A stretch of 64,000 nucleotides of DNA from Nelumbo lutea (taxonomy: Eukaryota > Streptophyta > Magnoliopsida > Proteales > Nelumbonaceae). The stretch lies in NCBI GenBank assembly GCA_022828595.1, contig JAKGHH010000001.1, positions 116,448,999 through 116,512,998 of the forward strand, in the 5' to 3' direction. Position numbers and translations under genes: made by a program. The notes below the pieces were generated by a model. That model saw nothing but the letters and a program-made list of their open reading frames with translations. It had not been told where the DNA came from and searched no databases. The first letter of the stretch is position 1, and every line of letters starts with the position of its first letter. This document shows positions 35,840 to 48,192 of this stretch, in pieces.

Positions 35840-35992
35840 TTACAGGCATTTTGCAGCATCTTCATAGTGTACAGAACCCATGAACCAAAATTCATGGTTG
35901 TCAACAGAGATAACTTGGATGTATTTTTCAGTACGACTGACTCTGCTTGCTGAAGGGTTAACTGCTTTGACCTGATGAAATGGGATGACCAC
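35840..35992 (-). pseudogene. GEM-like GRAM-domain exon (partial gene)
   Basis: The minus-strand exon begins right after an acceptor (TTTTGTAAACAG). It encodes [36 protein letters not shown] and [10 protein letters not shown], the second half of the GRAM domain of plant GEM-like (GL2-expression-modulator / ABA-responsive) proteins. The frame reaches TAA at 35,840. Alternatively a donor GTAAC lies at 35,843, so the exon could splice on. Relatives continue with roughly LQEAL... before their end. The first half of the GRAM domain and the N-terminal exons were not found in the 4 kb upstream, so this is an orphan exon, a gene with a very long intron, or a pseudogene. GRAM domains are thought to bind membrane lipids. 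Confidence 0.65.
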
Positions 35993-38900
35993 CTGTTTAC
36001 AAAATGGAGAAGGAAAGAGCATACTGAATTTTAGTAACCTGCAGCAAGTCTAAAATCTGGGAACCAAAGGTTCATAGATTTATGATAAGGGAGAAGGGAG
36101 GAGAAGAAAAACGGGTGGAAGAAACAAGCATGGTGTTGAGGCTTGCTATCTAATACTTTATCTCCTTCTTGGTCCAAACCATTCAGAAATTTCTCAGGAA
36201 GAGTATTTAAATAAGTTAAAAGAATATTAGAAAGAACGCATGGATTCCCTTGACTTCTGATGTATTAATATATTTATCATGTAATTGTCTTTCACCTTTA
36301 ACCGTCAATCCTTAGAATGGCTTAAAACTCTCCTACCATTAAAAGCCATTTAACTCAGCTACTTTAAATGGAGGTGTTTTCCAATTTTGGATACATGCTA
36401 CTAATAAAGGCCATGGGTTTTGCACATCTTAGGTTGAGAGAAAAAAATAATCACTATGCAGGTAATGGTTGGCTATTTGCAAATAAAGAAAAAAAAAAAA
36501 AAAAAAACTCAGATAGCCCATAGATTAACAAGGGTCCATGAAGAGAGTGATTGTACCTAATCATCTTTTCATTTGGTATTTTGGAACACTGCCATTTCTA
36601 ATTCTTTCTCAGATAGCCTGAGTTGTAACCAAGTTTTTTCTCAATGTTCTCCTAAACTGTGTCCATATCTGGAATCATCCCCCATTGAGGATGCTAGCTC
36701 TCACTAGCTCAAACTACATGACATTCTGCTTAGGGATAATTTTCTGTAACTTGCCATTAAATGATGAGTCATCAATGGAATACATACTTTCCAACTCAGT
36801 CCACAAAATTTTTTTCTTGTCACCCTGTGCATAGACAAAGATATCAAGTTCCAACTGAAATTTTCTAGCTATATTTGTTTGCTGATACTCTTTCAAGATA
36901 ATCCCACATCACTTGTTCCCTGAAAGCTAGACGATAAACAATGGCTATATCCACGACCCCAACAGACATGAGATAATCTTTGCATTGTCAATTTCCCATC
37001 ACTCTAATTCCATGACAAACATATTCAGGTTTGGGTTTGGACCCATCTACTAGTCCCATAGACCCTGCACATAAACAGGAACCAGAACCTCCACATACTG
37101 TAATAATCATAAAACTGAATAGATACTATATTTGACTTGTCAGAGGCCCTTAAAATCAGGTTTAATGAACTAAACGACCTTATGACAGATCTGCCACAGT
37201 ATTTCAGAAAATCAGTACTCTTTGGCATTAAAAACGGAGTAGCCATAGGTGCTTTTTGACCTGGCTACACAAATACCTATGTCCAACAATTTTGGTGGGC
37301 TTAAAAAGCTCAAAAAACAATAAAAAACGATATGGAATATAAGTCCCCCCATCCAAGCTCAAAATAATTGAGGATAAATCCACAGCAATACCAAGTCTGT
37401 CCCTGTTGATTCTCTGATCTAAGCCCAGACAAATGATGAGGATTTTGCCTCATTAAAATTCCAGAAAATTTCTAGAATTACTGATTCAAATCCTAAAACT
37501 ATTTCTCATTAAATTGTAGATCTCAGATCTGTCACCATGGATTCTTTTTTATTGTTTTCAGTCCCAACACTGTTCATGACAGAAATCCCCAAGATATGAG
37601 GGATGATGAAACCTGGTTTTCACCCCTGGTTTGATATGAAGATTCAGATTTCAGAGAAAGAACTTCCTCTCTCTAGAAAAGGTGTGTGGGTGTTGAGAAT
37701 TAAAGGAAATTGATAGAAGATTTGCCTGGGATCAAACTCAGCCCTTTACTTGAATGATGAAGGTTTTGCATTGCTTTTTCCCAAGGGGCTGAGAGCTCAT
37801 AACCTTGAGAGAGATGACAATAGAAGACAAAGGAAAAAGAGAAACCAAATAGAATCACTCTAGGGCTTTGTATATATAGACTGTCTATGGTTGGCCAAAC
37901 TCATTACAAGACTAGGAATACAATACTGCTGCTCATGGGACCAACTTAATTAGCCAATGACTCTGAAAATTTAGACGTTATTAATTAAACTAAGACTAGA
38001 CAAATCAAATTAATAGGCTAGACACCACGTAGAATGATCAAATTGAGGAAAATACCTCTGCAGGTTAAAAAAATACATAAATACATAGAAATTTAGAGAA
38101 TTCCATTTTTTGACTTGTCAGCTCCTTCAGGCTACATCTCTAGGTCTGCTCAGGTCCCTAAAGTAGGAAACCGTCCCCCCAAGGTGGTAGTTAAGCCCAT
38201 AACACAAGATCAAGCAAAGGCATGAATCAACCTGAATTTCCAGGGGTATCGTGGAAAATAGAAACTCGTGGTAGAGAGGGCAGCACTTACCCCCTCTAGA
38301 CCCACACCCAAGTTGGAAACCCTTCAGCAATGAGGCCCCAGATGCAATCACTAAGAACTAGACCTAGCCCAAATCCATAAGCCATCTACCAAGAGTGAAT
38401 AAAGCACGATAACATACTTTCCCAACTTCAAAATTAGAAGCATGTTGAAACCACTCATCCACATCTCATCTTGAACCCTGCCCAAAAAAAAGGAACCCAA
38501 AATACTTGCTTCAACAAATTCAAAAGAAAGTGTGGTGTGTGAACTCATTGCTCTACATGTTTAAGCTATCTTTGTATTTCTTGATTGTGAAAGTAAGGGA
38601 GTGGACCCTAGAGTTATACTTTTCAAGGCACCAATAGGAGGCTAAGCGACAGGGGTACCTTATTGCTTAGTTGCTTAGGCATGGCTTTTTCTTTTTGAAT
38701 AAAAACCATAAATCCTTGGACAATTTCCTAGGTCTCATAGCAAGCAGCAACCACTTTCCACTATTAATTGTCGATCACTTTATCATAAAAAGTGTATAAA
38801 CTGCATTTAAAACATAGAAAATCAACTTATTCATGAAAAAAATGGAAGAAAGAAAATAAATTTCAGAAAATAGAATGGCTCAGCCTCTATTTTTACCCAA

Positions 38901-39077
38901 GGAAGAAAAGAAAAGAAGGGACGAAAGAGTTAGAAGAAGAAGAAGAAGAAGAAAATACTAAATACTAATACTAATAATAATAATCAATGTGTTGATTAGA
39001 TAAAATTAAGTTCTTCCATGCTTATCGGTTCAAGTTTTGAAGTCTTCAAGGGTTCAACGCATTATACATGTTAATTG
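35993..39077. other. Non-coding, upstream of the GRAM exon
   Basis: If the GRAM exon belongs to a live gene, this is its intron or 5' side. Frames on the minus strand at 36,714-36,896, 37,025-37,246, 38,127-38,351 and 38,351-38,548 show no recognisable domain. A (GAA)n tract lies near 38,932-38,954. Confidence 0.5.
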
Positions 39078-39810
39078 TAGTGTTTTAAAAGTACAAGGCA
39101 CGAAAAAAAAGTGCACGGGACATTTTGCGCACGACGAGTGAGGCACAAGGTGAGGCACATGCCTTTTTGAAGCAAGGTGCAAAAATACAAAAAAAAAATC
39201 AAAAATGTCAAAATTTTAAAAAATGCAAATATTAAATGCAATATTAATTAAAAATATAAACTTAAAGTTTAAAATAAATGTTTTAAAAAACCTATTATAT
39301 CGAATAAAAATACATAAACATAACATGTAAAACATATTTAAAATGAAAATTTAAAAATAAATTCAAGTATAACATATTAACATATTCAAGCATGTAAACT
39401 CTTAATCTTTATTTTTTTTTCCCAACTGCATTACTACAAATAGCTAATGTGATGTTAAACATTATGCATTCCTAATTCTATGAGCTGTCTTTGTACCAAG
39501 CCCCTTGAAGCAAGCCCAAAAAAGTCCATATCAAGGCCTTAAATTCTTAATCCCTATAAAAAAAAGGTTTTATAACTTAAAGTGTCTTTTAAAAATATCT
39601 TTTATTAGGATGAATGAATAAAAAACATTAGCAAATATGGGGACATGAAAAAAGGCACAAATTTTCGAAAGGCACACACTTCAGATAAAGCGCAAGACAC
39701 ACCAGGCTCCAGGCATGCACTTTTGAAAGTATTGCACCTAGGATCTAGGCGAGGCACATACCTTGAAATGCGCCTCGCCTGTGCACCTAGGCACGCCTTT
39801 TAAATCACTA
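39078..39810. mobile_element. hAT-like non-autonomous inverted-repeat element
   Basis: Left end TAGTGTTTTAAAAGTACAAGG; right end in reverse complement TAGTGATTTAAAAGGCGTGCC. Sub-terminal GC-rich words (AGGCAC, GGCACA, GCGCC types) flank an A-rich core with no coding capacity. Flanking 8-mers GTTAATTG (39,070-39,077) and CCTGATTG (39,811-39,818) agree at 5 of 8, consistent with an old hAT-type TSD. Confidence 0.6.
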
Positions 39811-40144
39811 CCTGATTGAATCCTAACAAATAAGAAAATAACAAAAAGAAACAAGAGTTTTAACTCAAATTGAATAATTTTTGACAAAAGGTTAACTTCT
39901 ACAAAAGAAAAGAGAAGGATGTACAAAGCTTTAGCAAGGCTATCAACACACTATTAATCTTTAGAAAGGTCTTCGAAGATTTGACGTTTTCTCAAATGAA
40001 ATCAAAGAGATCTCAAAAAGAGTTATTTGTAGTATTAGCAAGTCAAACCAGATAATTCAATTTAATAATGTTTGCTTTAATATTATAATCTCAATAAGTT
40101 AAGAATATAAAGGTATACAAGAGCACCCTATATGAAATATCTTA
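39811..40144. other. Non-coding gap before the copia cluster
   Basis: AT-rich, no frame or repeat recognised. The 5' portion of copia remnant 5 should lie here but is missing. Confidence 0.4.
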
Positions 40145-40443
40145 GTGATCAAGCATAGGGACCCTCTATATAAAAGTATACAATCATGTTTGGTGCCAAA
40201 TTTTCAATGTCAAACATGTCAATTGAGTAAACAATGTAGAACAACTTTTCATTCAAGTAATAAAAGAGCAAATTTCCCTTTCCATATTATGCATTTTGAT
40301 GTCTGGGGGCCTACTACTATAACTTCAAAAGGTGGATACAAGTACTTTATCACACTGATTGATGATTTTCTCGTTATACATGGATATTTCCCATGCATAC
40401 CAAAGACGAAGTCCCAAAGATTATAAAGGACTTCCAAATGATG
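40145..40443 (+). pseudogene. copia remnant 5, integrase left part
   Basis: Encodes the end of the pre-integrase zinc region (FQCQTCQLSKQCRTTFHSSN) and the start of the core (HIMHFDVWGPTTITSKGGYK, YFITLIDDF). It is cut at TGATG by copia element 4 and resumes at 45,948 with VFTQFH-type sequence. Confidence 0.82.
40439..40443. repeat. Left TSD of copia element 4
   Basis: TGATG, repeated exactly at 45,948-45,952. Confidence 0.88.
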
Positions 40444-40686
40444 TGTGAAGAAACTCCCTAATGTACCATTTTATTGTAATCCTTATTGTATTGTTTCTCT
40501 TATTTATTATTATTTTCACTTCAGCCCTGCAAGGGCCTCTCTGTAAATTCTCTAAATTGTGTTGCCCTACAAGGGCCTCTCTCCAATTCTTTAATTTCAC
40601 TTTCTATATAAAGGACCCTTGGGATAGGATCGAATCATCCATTCTTCATCCCTAGAATTCTGTATTCTACTCTGGGTCTGTTGACA
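40444..40686 (+). repeat. 5' LTR of copia element 4
   Basis: 243 bp, TGTGAAG...TTGACA, with a TATATAA box at 40,606-40,612. An internal near-repeat of CCCTGCAAGGGCCTCTCT occurs twice. Confidence 0.9.
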
Positions 40687-41202
40687 GTATCAGAGCAGGC
40701 TGCTCTATAATCTCTGCTCTTTCCTTGCTCATTCGTTGGGCATATTAGGGCTTTTTGTTCTCAGGGTGCTTTGGCTGGTGTTAGGACTGTTCTCTTTAAT
40801 CCTAACCCTTGTTCCTCTTGAAAGCTTCTGTCTAGAAGGATTTCTGACCAGTTGTGTCGCCCAGAACCTTCTTCTTTCTCTCAGAAAATCAGCAGAAACT
40901 GACAAGTCTTGGAGGAGTTCTGGTCTTCTCTCCTAGGCAGCAACATTTTTGTTTTCTTCCTCCGTCTGTGTGCTGACTTCTCCAGGGCAGCAGCAACTTT
41001 TTTCCTTGTGGTTCAGTTTTGAACAGTCACAGATTAAGGAATCTCAACAGTCTAGCTTCTTCCTCCCTCAATAGCAATAGTTTCAAACCTGGTTTCTTTT
41101 GCTTGACTGAGGAACTTCAACAGACATCAGGTCCTCTCTTCAAGCTGATCTAGAAAACTTCTCATTTCAGGTTGGTGCATCACATTATTATCATAATCAA
41201 CT

Positions 41203-41305
41203 GTTATCAGTCCTTGGAACCCTAGTTTTTGTGCTGCCCTAGGGTATTTTCTTCTCTTGGTTATCAGTCCTTGGAACCCTAGTTTGTGCTGCCCTAATTC
41301 TGTGG
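41203..41305. repeat. 57-bp tandem duplication in the copia 4 leader
   Basis: GTTATCAGTCCTTGGAACCC begins at 41,203 and again at 41,260. Each is followed by CTAGTTT-GTGCTGCCCTA. Confidence 0.88.
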
Positions 41306-41517
41306 TGTTTATTGGAAGATTTTTTATTCTTCTCTACAGTTTCCTGCTGAAGTTGCCTTGCATTTGTCTGTATTTCATGATTCAGCCCTCATTTTACTTT
41401 TCTGAAGAATACTGTGTTCGGCTGAAGTAATTTTCTGCTGTTCATTACTGATTTAAGTGCTTTTCCAACATCAGTGCTGCTATTCTAGGTTTTTATTTTT
41501 TTTTTTTGCTCATTTAT

Positions 41518-42820
41518 GATGGCTAAAAAGGTTGATTTTCTCCCTGTAAAATTTGATGGAACTAACTAAAATATGTGGAAGTTCCATTTTGATTTCTATG
41601 TTGAGGGAAAAGGACTTGAAGGTTACTTGAATGGGACTGTATGTAAACCTGATAAGGTCAAGGCATAGTAAAGCCTATACATAAGGGAAGCTAGACAACA
41701 GAAAGTTAGTCTCCTGGATTTTGAGCTCCATTGTGCCTCACATTAGTGTTCCTATGAAAAGATTGAGGACCACCCATGATATGTATGTGCCTATTTGAAA
41801 AAGGTTTATCATCAGTCCAATATGTCACAGCAATACTAGATTGAATCTGAAATCTTTGCTTATTGCCAGGGGGACAAAAAGATACAAGAATACTATTCAA
41901 GCTTTATTGATCTCTGGGCTGGATATGAACTTTTTCATACTGAACCTTCTGATCCCGTTGAATGTGTCAAGTATTTGTAGAAACATTTTGAAAATAGGAA
42001 AGTTAACTAGCCTCTCATGAGGCTGAGACCTGAGTATGAAATAATCAGGTCAAATATTTTGAGTGGAGGAACTCTTCCAGACTTAAGACTCTATGATGGG
42101 AGAGTTGTTGAGGGAAGAAATTAGACTCCTAACTGCTACAAACATAGAAGGGAAACATCCTGATTCAGGGATTGATAGTGTTTTTCTTGCACAAGGGGAT
42201 AAGAAATCTGGTGAAAAGACCCTTCTAAAACTCAATGCTATTAATGTAAAGGATATGGGCATATAGCCTCTTATTGCAAAAGGAAGAATGTCTACACATA
42301 TTGCAAACAACATAGACATATCATTCCAAATTGCCCAATTCATCCACCCAAGGGACCCATGAAGAAGAACCAACCACGAGCTTATCAGGCGTCTAAGGGA
42401 TGAGTGTCTGATACCCCTATTTCCAAGGGAGAATCCTCTGCTTCCACGAATAAGAAAGAGATACAACTGGTATCCTCTGCCATCTCATCTGCGTTTTCTG
42501 CTATCGGCCTATCTGGTGAGTTCTCCGATTATTACTCTTCTCCCTCTCACGTTTGGATAATTGATTCTGGTGCTACAAATCATATGGTTGGGGCCTATCC
42601 TGAACCTTCAAACAGACTATCTGAGACCAACCATAGACATATTGATGAGAAACTTGACATCATTGGGAACGATGACTTGTGTATCAAACCTTCCCCCTCA
42701 AATTCCTTGTCCCTTGCTAAAACTTTCCTTGATCCGAAACTTACTACCAACCTTATTTCAATTGGTCAATTAGTTGAAGGTCATATTCTAACATTTTCCT
42801 CTGATGGTTATTTGATTTAG
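41518..42820 (+). pseudogene. copia 4 gag-protease remnant
   Basis: The ATG at 41,518 opens MAKKVDFLPVKFDGTN, then a stop. Gag continues with stops to a zinc-knuckle-like segment near 42,245-42,335. The frame at 42,404-42,820 contains the protease motif WIIDSGATNHMVG (about 42,555). Confidence 0.8.
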
Positions 42821-42838
42821 GACCAGTGCACTGGGAAG

Positions 42839-43816
42839 GTGAAAAGGAAGGGGCATAGGACGAGCCGCTTGTTTGCATTGGAGTTTGAGAAATCTCCATC
42901 AACATCATCCTCTGCTTTTTTGAGCCCTTCTGAATTGAGTCGTGTTTTGAGTCAGAGAAACTATGTCTGGAATTTGTGGCATAATTGCTTGAGCCACCCA
43001 AATTCTGAAAAACTTAAATACTTATTTGAGTCTAGTTTTATTAAAACTAAAATTCCTTCTATGAAATCCTTTGATACATCTTGTGTTTCTTCTTGTTTGA
43101 GTAAGAGTCATACTTTACAATTCACTCACCAAGCTGAACATGCTACTTCACCTTTTGAAATTATTCATAGTGATGTTTGGACTTCTTCTGTTGTTTCTTG
43201 GATGGGATACAAGTATTTTGTGTTATTCATTGATGATTGTACCAGGTACACTTGGATCTACTTTCTCAAACACAAATCTGAAGTTTTTCCAACCTTTAGG
43301 TTGTTTCATAACATGGTTTGAGTTCATTTCCAAGTGAATGTGCAAACCCTACGCTCAGACTCAGAGAGAGAATACAGTGATGGATAATTTTTGGCTTACC
43401 TGAAACATCATGGCAAACAAGTCCAACAATGTTGCCTAGACACTCCTCAGCAAAATGGTGTGGCAGAAAAAAATAATGGTCACATTCTCAGTGTTGTAAG
43501 GGTTCTCCTACAAGAATCACATGTGCCTCCCACATTCTGGGCTGAGGCCGCTAGCACTGCAATATATCTGGTCAATTGTATCCCATCTGTGCTTGCTAAC
43601 ATTTCTCCTCGTCAAAAGATGTTTGGATCCCCCCCCAAATCTTTCCCCATCTTCATGTCTTTGGGTGTCTACGCTTTGTTCATCTTCCTCCTCATGAATT
43701 TTCAAAGTTGTCAACTCAATCTATCATGTGCGCTTTTGTGGGGTATAGCCCTAACCACAAGGGATTCATTTGTTACGACCCCTCAGCACGTCTTATTCGT
43801 ATTTCTTGAAATGTGA
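42839..43816 (+). pseudogene. copia 4 integrase remnant
   Basis: Pre-integrase (LWHNCLSHPNSEKLKYL ... CVSSCLSKSH) and core (IIHSDVWTSSVVSWMGYKYF, LFIDDCTRYTWIYFL, DTPQQNGVAEKNNGHI, FWAEAASTAIYLVNCIPS) are clear. The frame breaks at 43,320-43,391. Confidence 0.88.
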
Positions 43817-44222
43817 TTTTTCTTGAGCATATCTCCTTTTTATTAGGAATTGCCAAGTTATCTACTCCCTCTATTTCAATTTTGCATGATTTTGAAACAA
43901 CAGGATACTCCATCACCCACTACTGAGAAGGAACTTCTCGTCTTCTCCCGTAAGCGGGTTCATGGTCCTACTCCTACACCTACAACCCCTCTTCCTCCTG
44001 GTCCAAATCCCCTGTCCATCACAGACAACCCTGTAAGTGATGCCCTAGTTTTAGATTCATCAATTATTCTTCCTTTTCCTTTACATCATTCTACTCATAT
44101 CTCTAGACCACCTAACTGCTATAGTTTTCCTTCAAACCATAGTTCATTCTCTATTGTTTTGACCTCTACAAATATTCCTCATTCTTACTAGCAGGCTAGT
44201 AGCAGTTCTCAGTAGCAAAAAG

Positions 44223-45110
44223 CCATGGATGCAGAGATTCAAGCTTTGCATGAGAATGACACCTGGGACCTTGTCCCAGCACCTTCAAATGGCTCTATTA
44301 TTGGGAGCAAATGGGTCTATTCCATTAAGCTGAAATCTAATGGGTCTCTGGACCGTTACAAAGTCAGGCTTATGGCACAGGGATAGCAGGAGTATGGCAT
44401 TGACTATGAAGAGACTTTTGCTCCAGTAGCCAAGATTACTATAATCCGTGTTCTTTTAGCCCTCTTTGTTGCTCACTCTTGGACGATCTTTCAATTGGAT
44501 GTGAAAATTGCCTTTTTACATGGGCATCTAAAGGAAACAGTATATATGAAACCTCCTCCATGGTACTGTAGTGATCCCTCCCTTGTCTGTCGGCTAAAGA
44601 AGTCCCTCTATGGGCTTAAGCAAGCCCCTCAAGCTTGGTTTGAAAAATTCAAAGACGTTGTCGTGCAAGCGGAATATAGCCAAAATGCATCAGCTACTCT
44701 CTTTGTTAGGAAAGGACCCAGGGCCTTACCATTGTCTTAGACTCTCACTATATGTGTGGATGACATATTGTTGACTAGAGATGATATAGAAGCAAACCAG
44801 GACCTCAAGTCTCTTCTCCATAATTCCTTTCACATGAAAGATCTCGGCCCTCTTAACTATTTCTTGGGACTTGAAGTCCAACGGAGCTCCCGAGGCTATT
44901 TTGTCTGCCAACACAAGTATGCCTCTGATCTTGTTAAGTTGGCCAACCTCACTGATAATAAACAGGTTGATACTCCCTTGGAGTTGAATGTCAAATTATC
45001 CAAATCAGAAGGCTCACTACTTCCTGATGCTTCCCTCTCGGAAATTTGTAGGGTCTCTCATCTATTTGACCATGACTTGTCCCGACATCTCACATGCAGT
45101 TCAAGTCATT
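44223..45110 (+). pseudogene. copia 4 reverse transcriptase remnant
   Basis: Shows WDLVPAPSNGSIIGSKWVYS and QLDVKIAFLHGHLKETVYM (Asn to Ile at the usual KNAFL). Also present are PWYCSDPSLVCRLKKSLYGL, the catalytic box reading CVDDILLTRDD, and DLGPLNYFLGLEVQRS. Stops near 44,385 and 44,738 break it. Confidence 0.86.
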
Positions 45111-45703
45111 AGTCAGTTTGTCTTTGCACCTCACCAACCCCATTTGGTTGCGGTGCATTGAATCATCCGCTATATTCGAGGCTCTTTATCACAAGGTCTT
45201 TTCTTCTCTTCATCTTCTTCTCTCCGATTGAAGGCCTATGCTGATGCAGATTGGGCTGGATGCCCCACACACGACTCTCCACTACCGGGTGGTGTGTCAT
45301 CATGGGTGAGACTCTCTAATATCATGGAAGTACAAGAAACAACAGCCAAGTCCTCTACAAAAGCAGAGTACAGGGCAATGTCATATGTTTGTAGTGAAGT
45401 TGTTTAGCTTCAATCTTTATTTCAAGAGTTGGGACATTCCTCTCCTACGCCCATTCCTCTGTATGCGGATAAAGCTAGTGCTATTAAAGTTGCCTCTAAA
45501 TCCTGCCTTTCATGAGAGGACAAAACATATTGAGGTGGACTGCCACTTTATCCGCGACATGTTTCTTGCAAACTCTATCTCTCTCCCTCATGTTGCCTCT
45601 GATATGCAAGTTGCTGACATCTTCACAAAGGCCATGACGAGATCTAGACACATTTCTAGTAAGCAAACTAATGCTCATGCCCCTGCATCAGTTTGAGGGG
45701 GAC
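45111..45703 (+). pseudogene. copia 4 RNase H and PPT
   Basis: Translated pieces include AYADADWAGCP-type sequence at about 45,235 and FHERTKHIEVDCHFIRDMFL and ASDMQVADIFTKAMTRSR at 45,510-45,650. The PPT precedes the 3' LTR. Confidence 0.8.
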
Positions 45704-45947
45704 TATGAAGAAACTCCCTGATGTACCATATTATTGTAGTCCTTATTGTATTGTTTCTCTTATTTATTATTATTTTCACTTCAGCCCTACAGGGGCCTCT
45801 CTGTAAATTCTCCAAATTGTGTTGCCCTACAAGGGCAACTCTGTAATTTCATTAATCTCACTTTCTATATAAAGGACCCTTGGGATAGGGTCGAATCATC
45901 CATTCTTCTTCCCCAGAATTCGGTATTATACTCTGGGTCTGTTAACA
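45704..45947 (+). repeat. 3' LTR of copia element 4
   Basis: 244 bp, starting TATGAAG (TG to TA) and ending GTTAACA. Otherwise close to the 5' LTR. Confidence 0.9.
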
Positions 45948-47912
45948 TGATGGTGTTCACACAATTTCATGTCGAGATTCAAACTTTTCAATTAGACAAT
46001 ACAAAAGAATATTTCCATGGTGAGCTTAATGAATTTTTTGCTTCCCATGGACCTCTTTATAGGAGCTCATGTGCAAGAACACCACAACAAAATGGGCCAG
46101 GCAACAAGTTTCTCTTCCCTTGATTCCAGATCCATCTCCATTTCCTGTTTTTTTACGTACACGTCATAGAGACCAGTAGTGTTCTAAAGATGTAAGCTAC
46201 TAGATACTAAGCAACTGATGCCGTCAAACTCCCAAGATGTAAGTCCAAACGAGCCAGGCATTCTTATCCCTATCGATTCCCCTGCTCCCATTTCGGTTGT
46301 GGATGATCATGACATCCCAATTGTTCACAGAAAGGGAGTCATATTGTGTTCTACCAAACACCCCATTACCCACTTTTCATATGAACATATTTCCCCCTCG
46401 TCATGCCTTCTTATCTGTTGTTGATAATGTTCCCATACCCAAAATGGAAAGATTGATGCCCTCCATAAGAATCACACTTGGGAGTTGGTGGATCTTCCAA
46501 AAGGGAAAGACCATGTGGGGTGTAAGTGGGTAATTACAGTGAAACACAAGGCGGACGGAACAGTAGAAATATACAAAGCAAAGCTAATAGCGAAAGGATA
46601 CACTCAGGTTTATGATGTTGATTATGATGAGACATTTGCCCCAATAGCAAAGATGAATTCAATTAGGATTTTGTTATCATTGACTGCAATCTTAACTGAG
46701 AATTGCATCAACTTGATGTAAAAAACACCTTAAATGGTAATCTAGAGCAGGTTTATATGGTTCAACCACCGGACTTCTATGCCAAAGGAAGTGAGAATAA
46801 GGTGCACGAGTTGCAAAAGTCTCTATATGGCCTAAAACAATCCCCCAAAGCATGGTTCAATATGGTTTCATATGGCAGTCCAACAAGTAGGATTCAAACA
46901 ATGTCTGTCTGTTTGTTAAGAGGTGTCAAGAACAGGTTGTAGTGCTAATAGTGTATGTGGATGATATCATCATTACAGGGAACTGAATCTCTGAAATACA
47001 AAAGTTGAAGGAGTTCTTGGCCTCCCAATTTGACATAAAGGATTTGGGTCCTCAAAAGTACTTTCTTGGTATTGAGGTTGCCTGCTCAAAAAGGGGTATC
47101 TTCATCTCTCAATGGAAGTACATCCTAGGTCTGTTACAAGACACAGGCAAGTTGGGTGCAAAACCAGCAAACACCCCTATGGATGTTGATCACAAATTTG
47201 GTGATTGTGATGGTGAACCTCTGAAAGATGTGAAACAGTTTCAGAGACTAGTGGGAAAACTGCTTTACTTGTCTATGACACGTCCAGGCATAGCTTATCT
47301 AGTTGGAGTTCTAAGTCAATTCATGCATTCTCCTAAGACACCACATATAGGGGCTATAGAAAGAATTCTAAGTTACTTAAAGAAGTATCCAGGAATTGGC
47401 TTGCTTTTCAATAAGCACAACCATCTAAAAGTGGAAGTCTATATAGATACTGATTAGGCAAGTTTTGTCGATGATAGGAAATCCATGAGTGGATACTACA
47501 CATTTGTGGGAATAAGTCTAGTGGCATGGAGTAAAAAACAAAATGTATTTGCAAGGTCTAGTGCCGAAGCTGAGTATAGGGCTATGGCACATGAGGTGGC
47601 TGAAGCTCTTTGGTTGAAGAATTTACTAGGGGAGCTTGGGTTCCCAGATAACAGCCCTATGTCTCTCTACTGTAATAATAAGGCAGCCATAAACATTGCT
47701 ACTAACCTTGTCCTACACGATAGGAAAAAACACATTTAAGTGGACAAGCACTTAAGAGAGAAATTGGAAAACAGTGAAATCGGCACTCCATATGTCAACT
47801 CCAAGGAGCAACTAGCTGATGTTCTCACAAAGGAACTTCCATACTTGTGACATAATGAGCTATATGACAAGTTGGGCATGATAGATATATTCAGCCCAAC
47901 TGGAGGGGGTGT
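45948..47912 (+). pseudogene. copia remnant 5, integrase to RNase H
   Basis: Resumes the integrase (MMVFTQFHVEIQTF, FASHGPLYRSSCARTPQQNG). An internal deletion after QQNG removes the integrase C-terminus. The RT follows (KWVITVKHKADGTVEIYKAK, QLDVKNTLNGNLEQVYM, YVDDIIITGN, FDIKDLGPQKYFLGIEV), then RNase H (ARSSAEAEYRAMAHEVAEAL, SLYCNNKAAINIATNL, EQLADVLTKELPY). The PPT (GGAGGGGGTGT) ends at about 47,912. Several stops are present. Confidence 0.88.
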
Positions 47913-48192
47913 TGTTAGAATGATTTTAGGATTGTTTCTGCTGGTACAGTTATTCCTATTGTTAATTCTAGAGTGCTGTCAACCTGTTTACAGCTCTTGT
48001 TATTGTTTATATTAGGGTGTGCCACCAGGGTCAAATATGTAATTTCCTACTTTTTAATTTTAATCTCATTGTTATGATTATAGAGCTGGTCGCTGCCAGC
48101 AAGAGTTTTTTGTCTCTCGAAACAGTCTTTCTCTCGCTTCCTCTTCTTCCTTCTCTCTTCTTCTCTTCTTTATAGAAGAAAAACAATTATCA
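47913..48192 (+). repeat. Putative 3' LTR of copia remnant 5
   Basis: Starts TGTTAGAATG right after the PPT and carries pyrimidine-rich sequence typical of LTR 3' ends (48,115-48,170). It is judged to end at ATCA (48,192), because gag of another copia resumes beyond. No 5' LTR partner is in the window, so the end is approximate. Confidence 0.55.

Larger units (their letters stand above)
40444..45947 (+). mobile_element. Ty1/copia retrotransposon 4
   Basis: A 5.5-kb element with LTRs at 40,444-40,686 and 45,704-45,947 and a PBS-like GTATCAGAGCAGG at 40,687. Decayed gag starts at 41,518, followed by protease, integrase, RT and RNase H. The PPT is GTTTGAGGGGGAC (45,691-45,703), and the TSD TGATG is perfect. 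It sits inside the integrase of copia remnant 5. Multiple stops and frameshifts make it defective. Confidence 0.92.

Noticed and set aside
36714..36896. 60-codon minus-strand frame upstream of the GRAM exon
   Set aside because: Does not match GEM-like N-terminal exons or any family I recognise. Not called as an exon.
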